In this document: in pieces, positions 55,221-64,000 of the stretch | How positions within the stretch are numbered: the stretch's first letter is position 1 | How the letters are laid out: every line of letters begins with the position of its first letter | Origin: BJGO01 sp039810885 | Lineage (GTDB): Bacteria; Bacteroidota; Bacteroidia; Chitinophagales; UBA10324 | Assembly (NCBI GenBank): GCA_039810885.1 | Contig: JBDHXV010000001.1 | Coordinates: 59,985-123,984 of the forward strand | DNA length: 64,000 nucleotides | Direction: 5' to 3' | Translations under genes and position numbers: made by a program | The notes under the pieces: generated by a model | Databases searched by the model: none | The model's input: only the letters and a program-made list of their open reading frames with translations | Told to the model about the DNA's origin: nothing

Positions 55221-56245
55221 TCGAATAAGGTGTCGTTTACCGAACGGTTCATTTTCTTACCCAGATGCTGATAGGCCTTGGCAGTAGCCTCGCGCCCTCG
55301 CGGTGTACGTTTGATATAACCTTCTTGAATAAGGAATGGCTCATAAACCTCTTCTAAAGTACCGGGCTCCTCGCCTACTGATGTGGCAATCGTTGTAATA
55401 CCTACTGGCCCGCCATCAAATTTATCTATAATCGTAGTGAGGTAACGATTATCCATTTCATCTAATCCATGTTCATCTACCGTTAATGCTTTCAATGCAA
55501 AGCGAGCTATCTCAAGATTTATTTTTCCGTCGGACTTAACCTGTGCAAAGTCGCGAACACGTCGAAGAAGTGCATTCGCTATACGTGGCGTGCCTCTGCT
55601 GCGCCTTGCTATTTCATTAGCTGCCTCATCAGAAATAGGTGTATTCAAAATATGTGCAGAGCGATGCACAATTTTTCTCAAAGTTTCTACATCGTAATAG
55701 TCCACTCGAGATATAATTCCAAAACGCGAGCGTAAAGGAGAAGACAATAATCCGCTGCGAGTAGTCGCACCAACTAAGGTGAATTTATTTAATTGTAGTT
55801 GAATACTGCGTGCATTAGGGCCATTATCCAGAATAATGTCAATTTTAAAATCTTCCATCGCAGAGTATAAGTACTCTTCAATAACGTTTCCCAAGCGATG
55901 AATTTCATCTATAAATAAGACATCGCCCTCATCAAGTCCGGTCAGTAGTCCTGCAAGGTCACCGGGCTTTTCAAGAACAGGCCCCGAAGTCATTTTCATG
56001 TTTACTCCTAATTCGTGCGCTACAATATGAGATAAAGTTGTTTTGCCAAGGCCGGGCGGCCCATGAAGCAGTAAGTGATCTAAAGGCTCGTTACGTTGCT
56101 TTGCCGCCTGTATGAAAATTTTTAAATTGTCAACAATGCCCGACTGCCCGGAAAATTCATCGAACAATTGAGGACGTAACGCCTTTTCAATCTCGCGTTC
56201 CGTGTTATTGATATTTTCAGAATTTAAAAAAGATTCGCGCGCCAT
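55217..56245 (-). CDS. ruvB: Holliday junction branch migration helicase RuvB
   Basis: A 342-residue AAA+ motor that drives branch migration with RuvA. It shows Walker A GPPGLGKTTL, Walker B VLFIDEIHR, sensor 1 GATTRSG, the arginine finger region LRSRFG, and the C-terminal winged-helix DNA-binding domain (EPFLIQEGYIKRTPRGREAT). The length is normal. It stands alone after a terminator. Its stop overlaps that of the permease gene (shared TTAA). Confidence 0.97.
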   Translation of the reverse strand: MARESFLNSENINNTEREIEKALRPQLFDEFSGQSGIVDNLKIFIQAAKQRNEPLDHLLLHGPPGLGKTTLSHIVAHELGVNMKMTSGPVLEKPGDLAGLLTGLDEGDVLFIDEIHRLGNVIEEYLYSAMEDFKIDIILDNGPNARSIQLQLNKFTLVGATTRSGLLSSPLRSRFGIISRVDYYDVETLRKIVHRSAHILNTPISDEAANEIARRSRGTPRIANALLRRVRDFAQVKSDGKINLEIARFALKALTVDEHGLDEMDNRYLTTIIDKFDGGPVGITTIATSVGEEPGTLEEVYEPFLIQEGYIKRTPRGREATAKAYQHLGKKMNRSVNDTLFD

Positions 56246-56284
56246 ATTCAGGCGTGAAGTTCCGATTTCCTGACAGATATAAAA

Positions 56285-56320
56285 TAAAAAAAGCCCACCA
56301 CTCTCGTGGTAAGGCTCTTT
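56285..56320 (-). terminator. Terminator of the small exported protein gene
   Basis: On the minus strand AGCC-tt-ACCAC pairs with GTGGT-gg-GCT around GAGA, followed by a long T tract. There is a 2-base internal mismatch. It separates this gene from ruvB. Confidence 0.7.
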
Positions 56321-56335
56321 TTCGCCAATGATTAG

Positions 56336-56671
56336 TTATTTTTTAATTGATGTGGGACTTGTATATATATTCCACTGCTCCGGTGTAAGGATTCCCTGAA
56401 GTTGATTCAGGTAATTTGAGCGTACCGTATTTAATGAATTATTCGTATTCATCTTATTAGTAGTTCGCTGTTGCATAATTTGCTCCATTTGCAATTCACG
56501 GTTTTGATTCAAAACTTGAACTTGTTGTGTCTGCGTTGAATTCAGATTCAGCGAGCTTTTCATTTGATTGGTAATTGCGATATACTGTTGCGGTTGTTGC
56601 TGTAGAGATGATTGCGCATAAGTGAAAACACTTAGGCATAAAAAGACAAGTAATAAAATGTACTTCGGCAT
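56336..56671 (-). CDS. Small exported Gln-rich protein, Spy/CpxP-like
   Basis: A 111-residue periplasmic protein. A signal peptide (YILLLVFLCLSVFTYAQ) is followed by a Gln/Asn-rich helical body with LNLNSTQTQQVQVLNQN and a late LTPEQWNIY. The LT-x-x-Q-like motif recalls the Spy/CpxP stress chaperones, which bind unfolded proteins in the periplasm. The resemblance is weak and the low-complexity sequence limits it. It has its own terminator. No clear promoter was seen. Confidence 0.72.
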   Translation of the reverse strand: MPKYILLLVFLCLSVFTYAQSSLQQQPQQYIAITNQMKSSLNLNSTQTQQVQVLNQNRELQMEQIMQQRTTNKMNTNNSLNTVRSNYLNQLQGILTPEQWNIYTSPTSIKK

Positions 56672-56808
56672 AATGTTTTGTTTGAAGCCCTAAACGACAT
56701 GAATTTTGCAAGGTTACAATTGAAGTGTTTTTTTTTATTGTGGGTTTTAATGTGGTGTAACTTATTGAATTCGGATAAGTAATAGTGTCACAATTATCTA
56801 AAAACACT

Positions 56809-59800
56809 ATGAAAACGAGACTACAATTATCTCCTAAGACCGGCATCAAAGTCTTAAACAGACAGCGTCTATTTATTGCAGGCTCTGGATTAGCCTTAGC
56901 TCTATTGATGGGTGTAGGGGTCTTTATGTATGGCAATTTCGGAAACAACGCAGAATCCTTAGCAGCCATTGGTGCAAATATGGGCTTTGAAAATAACCTT
57001 ACCGAATGGACTAAAATATCAGGTACATGGACGCAATCTAATGCCGACAAACGATCAGGGAATAACTCTGCACTTTGTTCGTCCACTACTACAGAAGCCA
57101 AGTTGCGAAACAATAGCTCTACAGTTGTCATTCCTTCTTCGGGCACAAACTACATTACGATTATTGCTTATGTAAAAGCAAGTAATAATAAAGGTACAGC
57201 TCGAGTTGGTGTATATAATAGCAGCACCTCTACAGAATCATTGGCTGCGAGTTTTTCATCCATATCTACTTCAGGTTATACGCAACTTGTATTTCATTTT
57301 TTAGCACAAAACGGCAAAACGTATGTTCCTGTATTATCAACAAAGACTACAAGTAGCACGTCTAATGTTTATTTTGATGATGTGATGATTTATACTTCTA
57401 CCTTATCGAGTGCAGATCTCACCGACCCCAATTCACCCGTAAGCTTGTCTGCAACTACAGCCGGAAACAACATTACATTATCTTGGAATAATGCAGATGA
57501 TGAGCAAAGCGGAGTAGATGGGGTTTTAATACTTCGTGCACCGGGCATCAATGTGAGCGATCCGGGAGTATTGGACCAGGTAACATACAATGCCACCACG
57601 TCATCCGTGGGGCCTACTTCAGCAGGCAGCTATACCGTAGTATATAATGGACCAATTGCTACCAGTACTATGGATAATCCGGGAGCTAACGGTAGTTATA
57701 CGTATCTAATCTATATGCGTGATAAGGCATTTAATTATACTACCGGCCCTGCGAGATTATTCGTAATGAATGGAAATAATCTCAATGCCACCATCTCAAG
57801 CAACACTCAACTTAATGGATTGTACTTGCCCAGTGGATGCACTTTAACGATAAGTTCAACAACGACAATCCTTGCTCAAAGTACTCTCAATGTCTATGGC
57901 ACCATAATTAATACCGGCAACTTGCTTAACAATCAAGGTGGTGTAGTAAATATGAAGGATGGTTCCCTGTATATCTATAATAGAAATGGTTTAACAAATG
58001 ATGCTCCGGTATTAAAAGCAAATTGGCAAGCCGGCTCTACTTGTAAAATTACAGGAATGACAAATACATCGCCGATAGGTTTAGACCAAACATTTTACAA
58101 TTTCACGTGGGATTGTACTTCGCAAACATCTTATGGTATTTTACCAAATGGCTTTAACGTAAATGGCACTCTGTCTTTCTTAAATACTAGGAAGAATAAT
58201 AGTTTGAATACATGTTGGTTATTTGGAGTAAGCGAGTTAAAGGGCGATATCATTTGCTCGGCAACTGCCGATTTCTGTGCATACTATGGTAGTCTGGCTA
58301 AGATTAACGGTAGCGCACCGCAAACCATAGCCTACAATGTATGGTTTCAGAATGTTGAATATAACAACCCTGCAGGCATAACTTTTACCTCTACAATATG
58401 GACCGATTCAATTACCGAATTTAAATCAGGTATCGTTTCTATGGCAGCAGGAAGGAAGTTTATGACTGAAAGTGGAGCAACGCTTATCTATAACGGTGGT
58501 TCGTTAAGTAGTTCAAGTTATGTGGAACCATGGCCGTATGAGGCTTCGCCAACTTATGATTTAATCTACAAGAAAGGTTGCACTACCGGTGGTGAATTAT
58601 CTTCTTCTACCAGCTATTTGGGGAGTTTACAGATTGACTGCCCTGGAGAGAATGTTGTCCTGGATAAAAATGCTCAGGTCAATATTTCACTACTCTTATC
58701 AAATGGCAAATTGATAACAAATGATAAACTATTATGGGTTAAGCAAACAGCAGTTAATAGTGTTGTATCTAATAACCCTGCAAGCTATATACAAGGCACA
58801 TTGAGAAGAAATATTTCCGGAAGTGGAACTTTAACATACGACTTTCCAATCGGAACTGCCAATTCCAGACAAATGGTAAGCATTAAATCATATAGCTTAA
58901 CCGGAGTGGATTATCTCACATCAAGCTTTTCATCCATTTTCACCGGCGCAGCACCTAATCCTAACAATTGTAAGATTAATAATACACCCATTACTACTTT
59001 ATTAAATAACGGATTCTGGACTGTTGAACCAAACTCACAACCTACTTCAGGCAATTATGAAATTACGGTTAACGCCGGCGGATTTACGAATCCGGCGGCA
59101 TCAGTATTATATTATGGTATAATTAAGCGCAGTAACAGTTCAGGCAACTGGGGAAGTTATGGTACGCATACGAATTCAACTCAACAGCTATTAAATGGTG
59201 TAGCTATAGTAAAACGGAGTGGTCTGACCTCTTTCTCTGATTTCGCCGTAGGTTATGGAGGCGGCGTGCTACCCATTACACTCAGTGATTTTAAAGCGGA
59301 TAAATATGAGAATGATAAGGTTATGATCCGTTGGATGACCTCGGCAGAGTTAAACAATGCCTACTTCAGCCTAGAGCGCAGCAGTAATGGTGTTGACTTT
59401 GAAATGATAAATGAGCAAGAAGGAGCCGGAACCAGCACAACGGCTCATCATTATGAATACCTTGATGCTAATCCTATAATGGGCATTAACTATTACCGGT
59501 TGAAGCAAGTAGATTTTGACGGTCAGTTTACTTATGGCCCAATAAAGCAAGTTACCCTTGGTCAACGTAGTACTGAAATAAACGGTACTAACGATTTCAC
59601 CATTTTCCCTAATCCCAATAACGGGCAATTTAACATTGGAGGAATAAAGGTAACGGGTAGTGTCGAAAAAGTTAAGGTTATTGTAATGGATATTAAAGGG
59701 AGCATAGTCAGCCAACGCGAGTTTAACGATGGCGAGCCGATAAAGATGGATATTAGTGATCGGCCTCCCGGAACCTATATGGTGCAGGTTACAGATACAG

Positions 59801-59841
59801 AAAGTCGCATCAATACCAAGCAAATAATTGTTAACCGCTAA
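56809..59841 (+). CDS. Large surface protein with T9SS tail (paralogue A)
   Basis: A protein of about 1,010 residues. The frame is open to a GTG at 56785, but the ATG at 56809 fits better with its paralogue. A long basic leader and a hydrophobic segment form the signal. A carbohydrate-binding-like jelly roll follows (about 55-200: GFENNLTEWTKISGTW and VYFDDVMIY), then an FN3-like segment and a long Ser/Thr/Asn-rich beta region. The SLERSSNGVDFEMI domain precedes the type A T9SS tail (FTIFPNPNNG). No catalytic residues were recognised; it is probably an adhesin or matrix protein. It is followed by a terminator and then by its paralogue. Confidence 0.87.
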   Translation: MKTRLQLSPKTGIKVLNRQRLFIAGSGLALALLMGVGVFMYGNFGNNAESLAAIGANMGFENNLTEWTKISGTWTQSNADKRSGNNSALCSSTTTEAKLRNNSSTVVIPSSGTNYITIIAYVKASNNKGTARVGVYNSSTSTESLAASFSSISTSGYTQLVFHFLAQNGKTYVPVLSTKTTSSTSNVYFDDVMIYTSTLSSADLTDPNSPVSLSATTAGNNITLSWNNADDEQSGVDGVLILRAPGINVSDPGVLDQVTYNATTSSVGPTSAGSYTVVYNGPIATSTMDNPGANGSYTYLIYMRDKAFNYTTGPARLFVMNGNNLNATISSNTQLNGLYLPSGCTLTISSTTTILAQSTLNVYGTIINTGNLLNNQGGVVNMKDGSLYIYNRNGLTNDAPVLKANWQAGSTCKITGMTNTSPIGLDQTFYNFTWDCTSQTSYGILPNGFNVNGTLSFLNTRKNNSLNTCWLFGVSELKGDIICSATADFCAYYGSLAKINGSAPQTIAYNVWFQNVEYNNPAGITFTSTIWTDSITEFKSGIVSMAAGRKFMTESGATLIYNGGSLSSSSYVEPWPYEASPTYDLIYKKGCTTGGELSSSTSYLGSLQIDCPGENVVLDKNAQVNISLLLSNGKLITNDKLLWVKQTAVNSVVSNNPASYIQGTLRRNISGSGTLTYDFPIGTANSRQMVSIKSYSLTGVDYLTSSFSSIFTGAAPNPNNCKINNTPITTLLNNGFWTVEPNSQPTSGNYEITVNAGGFTNPAASVLYYGIIKRSNSSGNWGSYGTHTNSTQQLLNGVAIVKRSGLTSFSDFAVGYGGGVLPITLSDFKADKYENDKVMIRWMTSAELNNAYFSLERSSNGVDFEMINEQEGAGTSTTAHHYEYLDANPIMGINYYRLKQVDFDGQFTYGPIKQVTLGQRSTEINGTNDFTIFPNPNNGQFNIGGIKVTGSVEKVKVIVMDIKGSIVSQREFNDGEPIKMDISDRPPGTYMVQVTDTESRINTKQIIVNR

Positions 59842-59859
59842 TTACATTTTACAGGGTAC

Positions 59860-59893
59860 GAAAGTGTGGGTTCAGAATCTACACTTTCTTTTT
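59860..59893 (+). terminator. Terminator between the two paralogues
   Basis: GAAAGTGT (59860-59867) pairs with ACACTTTC (59881-59888), extended inward by weaker pairs, then TTTTT. Confidence 0.75.
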
Positions 59894-59960
59894 ACACAAT
59901 ATTAATCATCGTAACATTTAACCTTTAATGAGGTAAAGGGCATCGGAAAAAAAACAACCA

Positions 59961-62900
59961 ATGAATAAATTATCTCCATTCATCAAGTTAAAGACATCCG
60001 TTAAGCAGAAGCATTATATCGTAATTACTTCCGTGCTAATTTTGATTATAATTTCGGGGGCTGTATTAATTTATCTTAACCTAGGTTTTAAAACAGATTC
60101 TTATGCGGCAATAGGCAGCAATATGGGATTTGAAAATAATCTTACCGAATGGCAAAAGATTGCTGGCACATGGAATATATCTACTACGGATAAACGCTCC
60201 GGAACATCCTCCGGTCTATGCTCCGCCAATACAACTGAAGCAAAGCTGAGAAATAACAGTTCTATGATTGTAATCCCTGCTTCAGGAACAAATTATATTA
60301 CGGTTATTGCTTATGCTAAAGCTAGTAATACAACCGGGCGTGCACGTGTAGGTATATATAACACGACTACCTCGAGTGAGGTATTAACAGGAACTTTCAC
60401 ATCACTAACAAGCGGAGGATATACGCAATTGATTTATCACGCTATAGCAACCAATAATCAAACATATATTCCCGTTTTGAGTGCAAAAACGACAAGCGGT
60501 TCAGCAAATATTAGTTTCGATGATGTCATAATTTATACATCAACCTATACTTCAGCAGATATTACCGAACCAGGACAGGGAAAATCTATTAATGTATCTG
60601 TAAATGCAACTCAAATAAATCTAAATTGGATAAATGGTAATGATGCCCAAAGCGGACTGGGAGGAGTTCTAATCCTAAGAACCCCAGGGATAAGTAATAC
60701 GACACCCTCGTGTACAAACCAGGTAACCTATCATCCAAGTAACACAACTATAGGCCCCACAAGCATTTCGGGGTTCAATGTAATCTATAATAACGCTGTT
60801 ACAAACTCTGTTAACAATAACCCCGGCAGCTATGGCACCTATACGTATTTAATATATGCTCGGGACAAGGCTTACAATTATGCAACAAATCCAATAAGAG
60901 TGTTTGTATTAAACGGAACCAATATTTCGCAGCCACTATCAACCGATGTTTCCCTTCACGGATTATACATAGCGCCTACTTGTACATTAAGTATTAATTC
61001 TTCAAGCACTCTAACTTTTGAAGATTACACCCCTGCTACAATTTATGGGTATCTAAAAAGCACCGGACGCATCGTTAGTAATAATTATGTCGCCGTTTCT
61101 ATGAAGGATGGCAGCGTTTATGAATACAATCGCAATAAGACACAATTTGAAACTACGCCTATCTTACAAGCCACCTGGGAATCAGGATCTACATGTTTAA
61201 TTACGGGGCCTGAAGACTATGCTCCATCCGGGTTTGATCAAACGTTCCATCATTTTACATGGAATTGTAATGGACAGAATTTCAAATTTCAATTACCAGC
61301 AAACTTAATGGTGAATGGAAATCTATTAGTACAGAATACCAACTCGAACTTCTTGGGAAGCAAGAGTTTTTGTTTTAATGGTGAATGTATTATACGAGGC
61401 AACTTAAGTATTAATAACAGCAAAGCTAAGGTGGAATGTAACTCAGGAAGTAAGATTATAATGCGCGGCGATGTTGCTCAAGATATCAGTGGCAGCTTTT
61501 ATTTTGAGAATTTAGAAGTAGATAATACAAACGGCATCAATACAGATGCTGATCAGATTGTGGATGAAGGATTATATCTCACGAATGGTGATTTTAACTT
61601 AAATAATAAAACCATCCAGATGGTCAACAACTCACTCATTAGCAGAGATGGAGGATCTGTTTCAGGCGGAACGGTTGATATGTTTCTACCTTGGGTTCCT
61701 ACCAATACTTATAACCTGAGATATACTGCATCATGTACAACCGGTATTGAGTTGATGCCTTCATCAACTAAATTAAAAGACCTCACAATTAATGTTGGCG
61801 GATTAAGCAGCGTTACACTTAATAAACACGCTGTCGTAAACGGAACGCTCAAACTCAACGATGGTAAAATTAGTACCGGCGCTTATGAAGTTAGGGTAAC
61901 TTCTACTTCAGCAACAGCTATATCTTTTGCACAAAACAGTTTCATAGAAGGGAATTTACGACGTAATATCATAAATACAGGAAGTACAATATATAACTTC
62001 CCTGTGGGAAATGCAGATAAGCAGCAATTAGCCATAATAACAGCTAATGCTTTGAAAACGACATCAAGTCTGTTAGCTGCCTTCTCACCCAATGTTACCG
62101 GTAACGCTCCTAATCCAACAACATGTAAGGTTGGTGCCAGTGGAATCTCAACTATTCTAAATCAAGGAATTTGGAATATAGAACCGAACATACAACCAAC
62201 AGGAGGTAATTATGATATTACATTAAAAGCACAAGGGTTTACCAACCCAATAGCAAACGTTTTAGGCTATTGTGTCATTAAAAGAAAAGATGCTAATAAC
62301 TCATGGCAATCTGTAGGAATACATAGCAACACAACACAATCGTTGGATAATGGTATTCTCAGTGTAAAACGATCTTCATTAAGCAGCTTTTCGGATTTTG
62401 CAATAGCTTATGGTAGCGGATTTTCACTGCCTATATCATTAAGTTCATTTGATGTGGCACAACTTGAATCTGACCAGATAAAAATTTATTGGACAACGGC
62501 TGCGGAGTTAAATAACGCCTATTTCAGCCTTGAGCGCAGCAGTAATGGTATTGACTTTGAAATGATAAATGAACAAGAAGGAGCAGGAACAAGTACAACT
62601 GTAAATCAATACCAATATATCGATCTACATCCTTTAAAAGGTATTAATTACTATCGTCTAAAACAAGTGGACTTTGACGGGCAGTTTACTTATGGTCCTA
62701 TTAAACAAATTGCGTTGAGTAATTCACTAAGTAATTCCAATCCATTATTAAACATTACAGTTTATCCTAACCCAACTAGCGGAATTGTACACGTTTCAAA
62801 TATTCCATTAACAATGTTAACCATAACGGTCAAAGTTTTTGATGTGAGTGGGCAATTAGTTAAACAACTCAGTTTTAGTGATGGAAATAATATTCAATTC

Positions 62901-62993
62901 AATCTGAGCGATCAAACGCCCGGAATTTATATGCTTAACATAAGCGATCAGGAAAATCATTCTTTTAACAAACAAATCATTCTTCAACTATGA
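59961..62993 (+). CDS. Large surface protein with T9SS tail (paralogue B)
   Basis: A 1,010-residue paralogue of the preceding gene, collinear over its length: hydrophobic leader (YIVITSVLILIIISGAVLIY), jelly-roll-like domain (GFENNLTEWQKIAGTW, ISFDDVIIY), FN3-like part, long beta region, the SLERSSNGIDFEMI domain and a T9SS tail (ITVYPNPTSG). The region before the tail is nearly identical to paralogue A, while the middle has diverged. Function is unknown; a surface adhesin role is inferred. A strong terminator lies just after the stop. Confidence 0.87.
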   Translation: MNKLSPFIKLKTSVKQKHYIVITSVLILIIISGAVLIYLNLGFKTDSYAAIGSNMGFENNLTEWQKIAGTWNISTTDKRSGTSSGLCSANTTEAKLRNNSSMIVIPASGTNYITVIAYAKASNTTGRARVGIYNTTTSSEVLTGTFTSLTSGGYTQLIYHAIATNNQTYIPVLSAKTTSGSANISFDDVIIYTSTYTSADITEPGQGKSINVSVNATQINLNWINGNDAQSGLGGVLILRTPGISNTTPSCTNQVTYHPSNTTIGPTSISGFNVIYNNAVTNSVNNNPGSYGTYTYLIYARDKAYNYATNPIRVFVLNGTNISQPLSTDVSLHGLYIAPTCTLSINSSSTLTFEDYTPATIYGYLKSTGRIVSNNYVAVSMKDGSVYEYNRNKTQFETTPILQATWESGSTCLITGPEDYAPSGFDQTFHHFTWNCNGQNFKFQLPANLMVNGNLLVQNTNSNFLGSKSFCFNGECIIRGNLSINNSKAKVECNSGSKIIMRGDVAQDISGSFYFENLEVDNTNGINTDADQIVDEGLYLTNGDFNLNNKTIQMVNNSLISRDGGSVSGGTVDMFLPWVPTNTYNLRYTASCTTGIELMPSSTKLKDLTINVGGLSSVTLNKHAVVNGTLKLNDGKISTGAYEVRVTSTSATAISFAQNSFIEGNLRRNIINTGSTIYNFPVGNADKQQLAIITANALKTTSSLLAAFSPNVTGNAPNPTTCKVGASGISTILNQGIWNIEPNIQPTGGNYDITLKAQGFTNPIANVLGYCVIKRKDANNSWQSVGIHSNTTQSLDNGILSVKRSSLSSFSDFAIAYGSGFSLPISLSSFDVAQLESDQIKIYWTTAAELNNAYFSLERSSNGIDFEMINEQEGAGTSTTVNQYQYIDLHPLKGINYYRLKQVDFDGQFTYGPIKQIALSNSLSNSNPLLNITVYPNPTSGIVHVSNIPLTMLTITVKVFDVSGQLVKQLSFSDGNNIQFNLSDQTPGIYMLNISDQENHSFNKQIILQL

Positions 62994-63004
62994 CATGACA
63001 ACTA

Positions 63005-63048
63005 CCCTAGCGTTAGGGGAAAGGCCGTAGAAATACGGCCTTTTTTTT
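63005..63048 (+). terminator. Terminator after paralogue B, tandem hairpins
   Basis: The main stem AAGGCCGTA (63021-63029) pairs with TACGGCCTT (63034-63042) around a GAAA tetraloop, followed by a T tract. A smaller hairpin, CCCTA-GCGT-TAGGG (63005-63018), stands just before it. The next gene converges and ends at 63047. Confidence 0.9.
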
Positions 63049-64000
63049 ATGTATTCATATAAGCTCGTATGCCACCTTTGAGATGATAAACATTATTATA
63101 TCCTTTGTGAACTTGTAAATAGTGTAATGCTTCTGCGCTGCGTTGACCTATCTTGCAATAGACTACGACCTTCTTATCTCGCGGAATCTCATAGTATCGG
63201 CTTCGTAAATCAGATAACGGTATTGAAAGACCGCCAATGTTTAGTAACTCGTGTTCATATAAATCACGAACATCTACTAAAACTAAATCGTTATTTTCTC
63301 GAATAATTTGCTTTAATTCTGCCGGAGTAATTTCATTGTGCAGTTGATTACCCTCATTATGTACCAGACAAAAGTTTTGATAATAGATATCATCCTCTAA
63401 CGGTGAAGTTTTTATTTTTAAAACTTCGGGCTCATTGGTTTCATAATTGAAAACATGGTGTTGCAGCGTGTCTAAATGATAGAGTGCATATTTATTGATC
63501 AGTGACTCTCCTATTCCTGTTATTAGTTTTATAGCTTCAACAGCCATCATCGTTCCAATAAATCCTACTACAGCACCGAGCGCACCAATTTGATCGCACG
63601 ATGGTGAGTCTATAGCACTAGGTGGTGAGGGAAACAAACAACGATATGTGCCGCTTGTTTTATTATTATCGAGCAAGGCATTAAAGACCCCAACCTGTCC
63701 CTGATACTGAAAAATAGAACCTGAGATAAAAGGTTTATTCGTCTTAACGCAAATGTCATTAATCAAATAACGCGTGCTAAAGTTATCGCAAGCATCAACG
63801 ATGATATCATAGGGCATCAACAGGTCAAAGGCATTCTCTGCACTGAGTTTTGATTCGATTGCGTCAATTTTAATGTAGGGGTTTCTGATTTCTAATTTCA
63901 ACTTGGCAAGCATGGCCTTTGATTTACCTACATCCTGTACATTAAAAAGCACCTGCCGGTGTAAGTTGCTTATTTCTACTTTATCGAAATCGATTAAACC
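63047..64000 (-). CDS. MoeB/ThiF-type adenylyltransferase fused to rhodanese (5' part cut by window edge)
   Basis: The frame is open to base 64000 (encoding GLIDFDKVEISNLHRQ at the edge), so the N-terminal nucleotide-binding loop is missing. The E1-like domain adenylates the C-terminus of a ubiquitin-like sulfur carrier (MoaD or ThiS). Marks are the DKVEISNLHRQ motif, DACDNFSTRYLINDICV and the SPSCDQIGALGAVVGFIG segment, which holds the Cys equivalent to the reactive one in ThiF/MoeB. A rhodanese domain (last about 100 residues) with VVYCKIGQRS can supply sulfur. Unusually, both CxxC zinc pairs of classical MoeB are missing. Whether it serves molybdopterin or thiamin synthesis cannot be told. 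Confidence 0.9.
   Translation of the reverse strand, partial: GLIDFDKVEISNLHRQVLFNVQDVGKSKAMLAKLKLEIRNPYIKIDAIESKLSAENAFDLLMPYDIIVDACDNFSTRYLINDICVKTNKPFISGSIFQYQGQVGVFNALLDNNKTSGTYRCLFPSPPSAIDSPSCDQIGALGAVVGFIGTMMAVEAIKLITGIGESLINKYALYHLDTLQHHVFNYETNEPEVLKIKTSPLEDDIYYQNFCLVHNEGNQLHNEITPAELKQIIRENNDLVLVDVRDLYEHELLNIGGLSIPLSDLRSRYYEIPRDKKVVVYCKIGQRSAEALHYLQVHKGYNNVYHLKGGIRAYMNT

Noticed and set aside
56496..57146. A 216-codon open frame on the minus strand
   Set aside because: It runs antisense across the start of the surface-protein gene and across the small exported gene in another frame, and has no family-like sequence or signal.
59371..59823. A 150-codon frame opposite the C-terminus of surface paralogue A
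   Set aside because: Shadow of the conserved coding block.
1..64000. Prophage, transposon, toxin-antitoxin or antiviral defence island
   Set aside because: No transposase, integrase, phage structural gene, toxin-antitoxin pair or known defence domain was recognised in the window.

Overview
The window comes from a low-GC chromosome of the phylum Bacteroidota, probably a free-living Chitinophagales/Sphingobacteriales-type organism; the exact genus cannot be fixed from the sequence. The evidence is six proteins with C-terminal 'YPNP/FPNP' type IX secretion (T9SS) sorting tails, a fused SecDF, a TonB-dependent receptor with a carboxypeptidase-like N-terminal domain, a BT_3928-type DoxX protein next to folP/cdaA, Bacteroidota-type -7 promoter elements (TAnnTTTG) before at least eleven genes, and the absence of Shine-Dalgarno (SD) sequences before almost every gene. 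No tRNA, rRNA, CRISPR, prophage or insertion sequence was found. The window is mostly ordinary core chromosome with secreted accessory genes.

Layout. 1-5.3 kb: the end of pntB, a secreted unknown, an EVE-domain protein, rpsA and ubiX. 5.7-13.6 kb: secDF, facing an operon read leftwards as prc-tsaE-ald-usp, with a shared two-way terminator between them. 13.7-19.2 kb: a small T9SS protein and a tight leftward operon dapF - seven-haem cytochrome/TPR protein - mltG - yihY. 19.4-25.3 kb: a DegP/HtrA protease, an RNA methyltransferase and a T9SS subtilase. 25.4-29.8 kb: a TonB receptor, then an AT-rich pair (barrel-like protein plus serine-hydrolase lipoprotein). 30.2-39 kb: an energy/ion cluster with a DAO-type flavoenzyme, a CopD-like membrane protein, a P3A-type H+-ATPase, an ADP-forming acyl-CoA ligase and a CPA2 antiporter with a stress-protein tail. 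39.3-44.3 kb: two coupled T9SS beta-helix proteins. 44.3-50.8 kb: topA, a saccharopine-dehydrogenase-like enzyme divergent from cdd, then rocD and a lipoprotein. 50.8-56.7 kb: folP-cdaA divergent from DUF1599-DoxX-permease, then ruvB and a small exported protein. 56.8-64 kb: two paralogous T9SS surface proteins of about 1,000 residues and a truncated MoeB/ThiF-rhodanese fusion.

The genes touch several cell-envelope jobs: SecDF exports, DegP and Prc police the periplasm, MltG and DapF serve peptidoglycan, and T9SS carries the large adhesin-like or beta-helix proteins to the surface.

The most notable observation is rpsA (ribosomal protein S1). It has a textbook SD (AAAAGGAGG, 9 nt before a TTG start) under a full Bacteroidota promoter, in a genome whose other genes lack SDs. 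Because Bacteroidota ribosomes normally ignore SDs, this suggests dedicated translational control of S1. Other points of interest are the haem/TPR protein inside a cell-wall operon, the H+-ATPase/CoA-ligase/antiporter cluster, the recently duplicated surface proteins, overlapping divergent promoters at cdd, and loss of the zinc cysteines in the MoeB-like protein.
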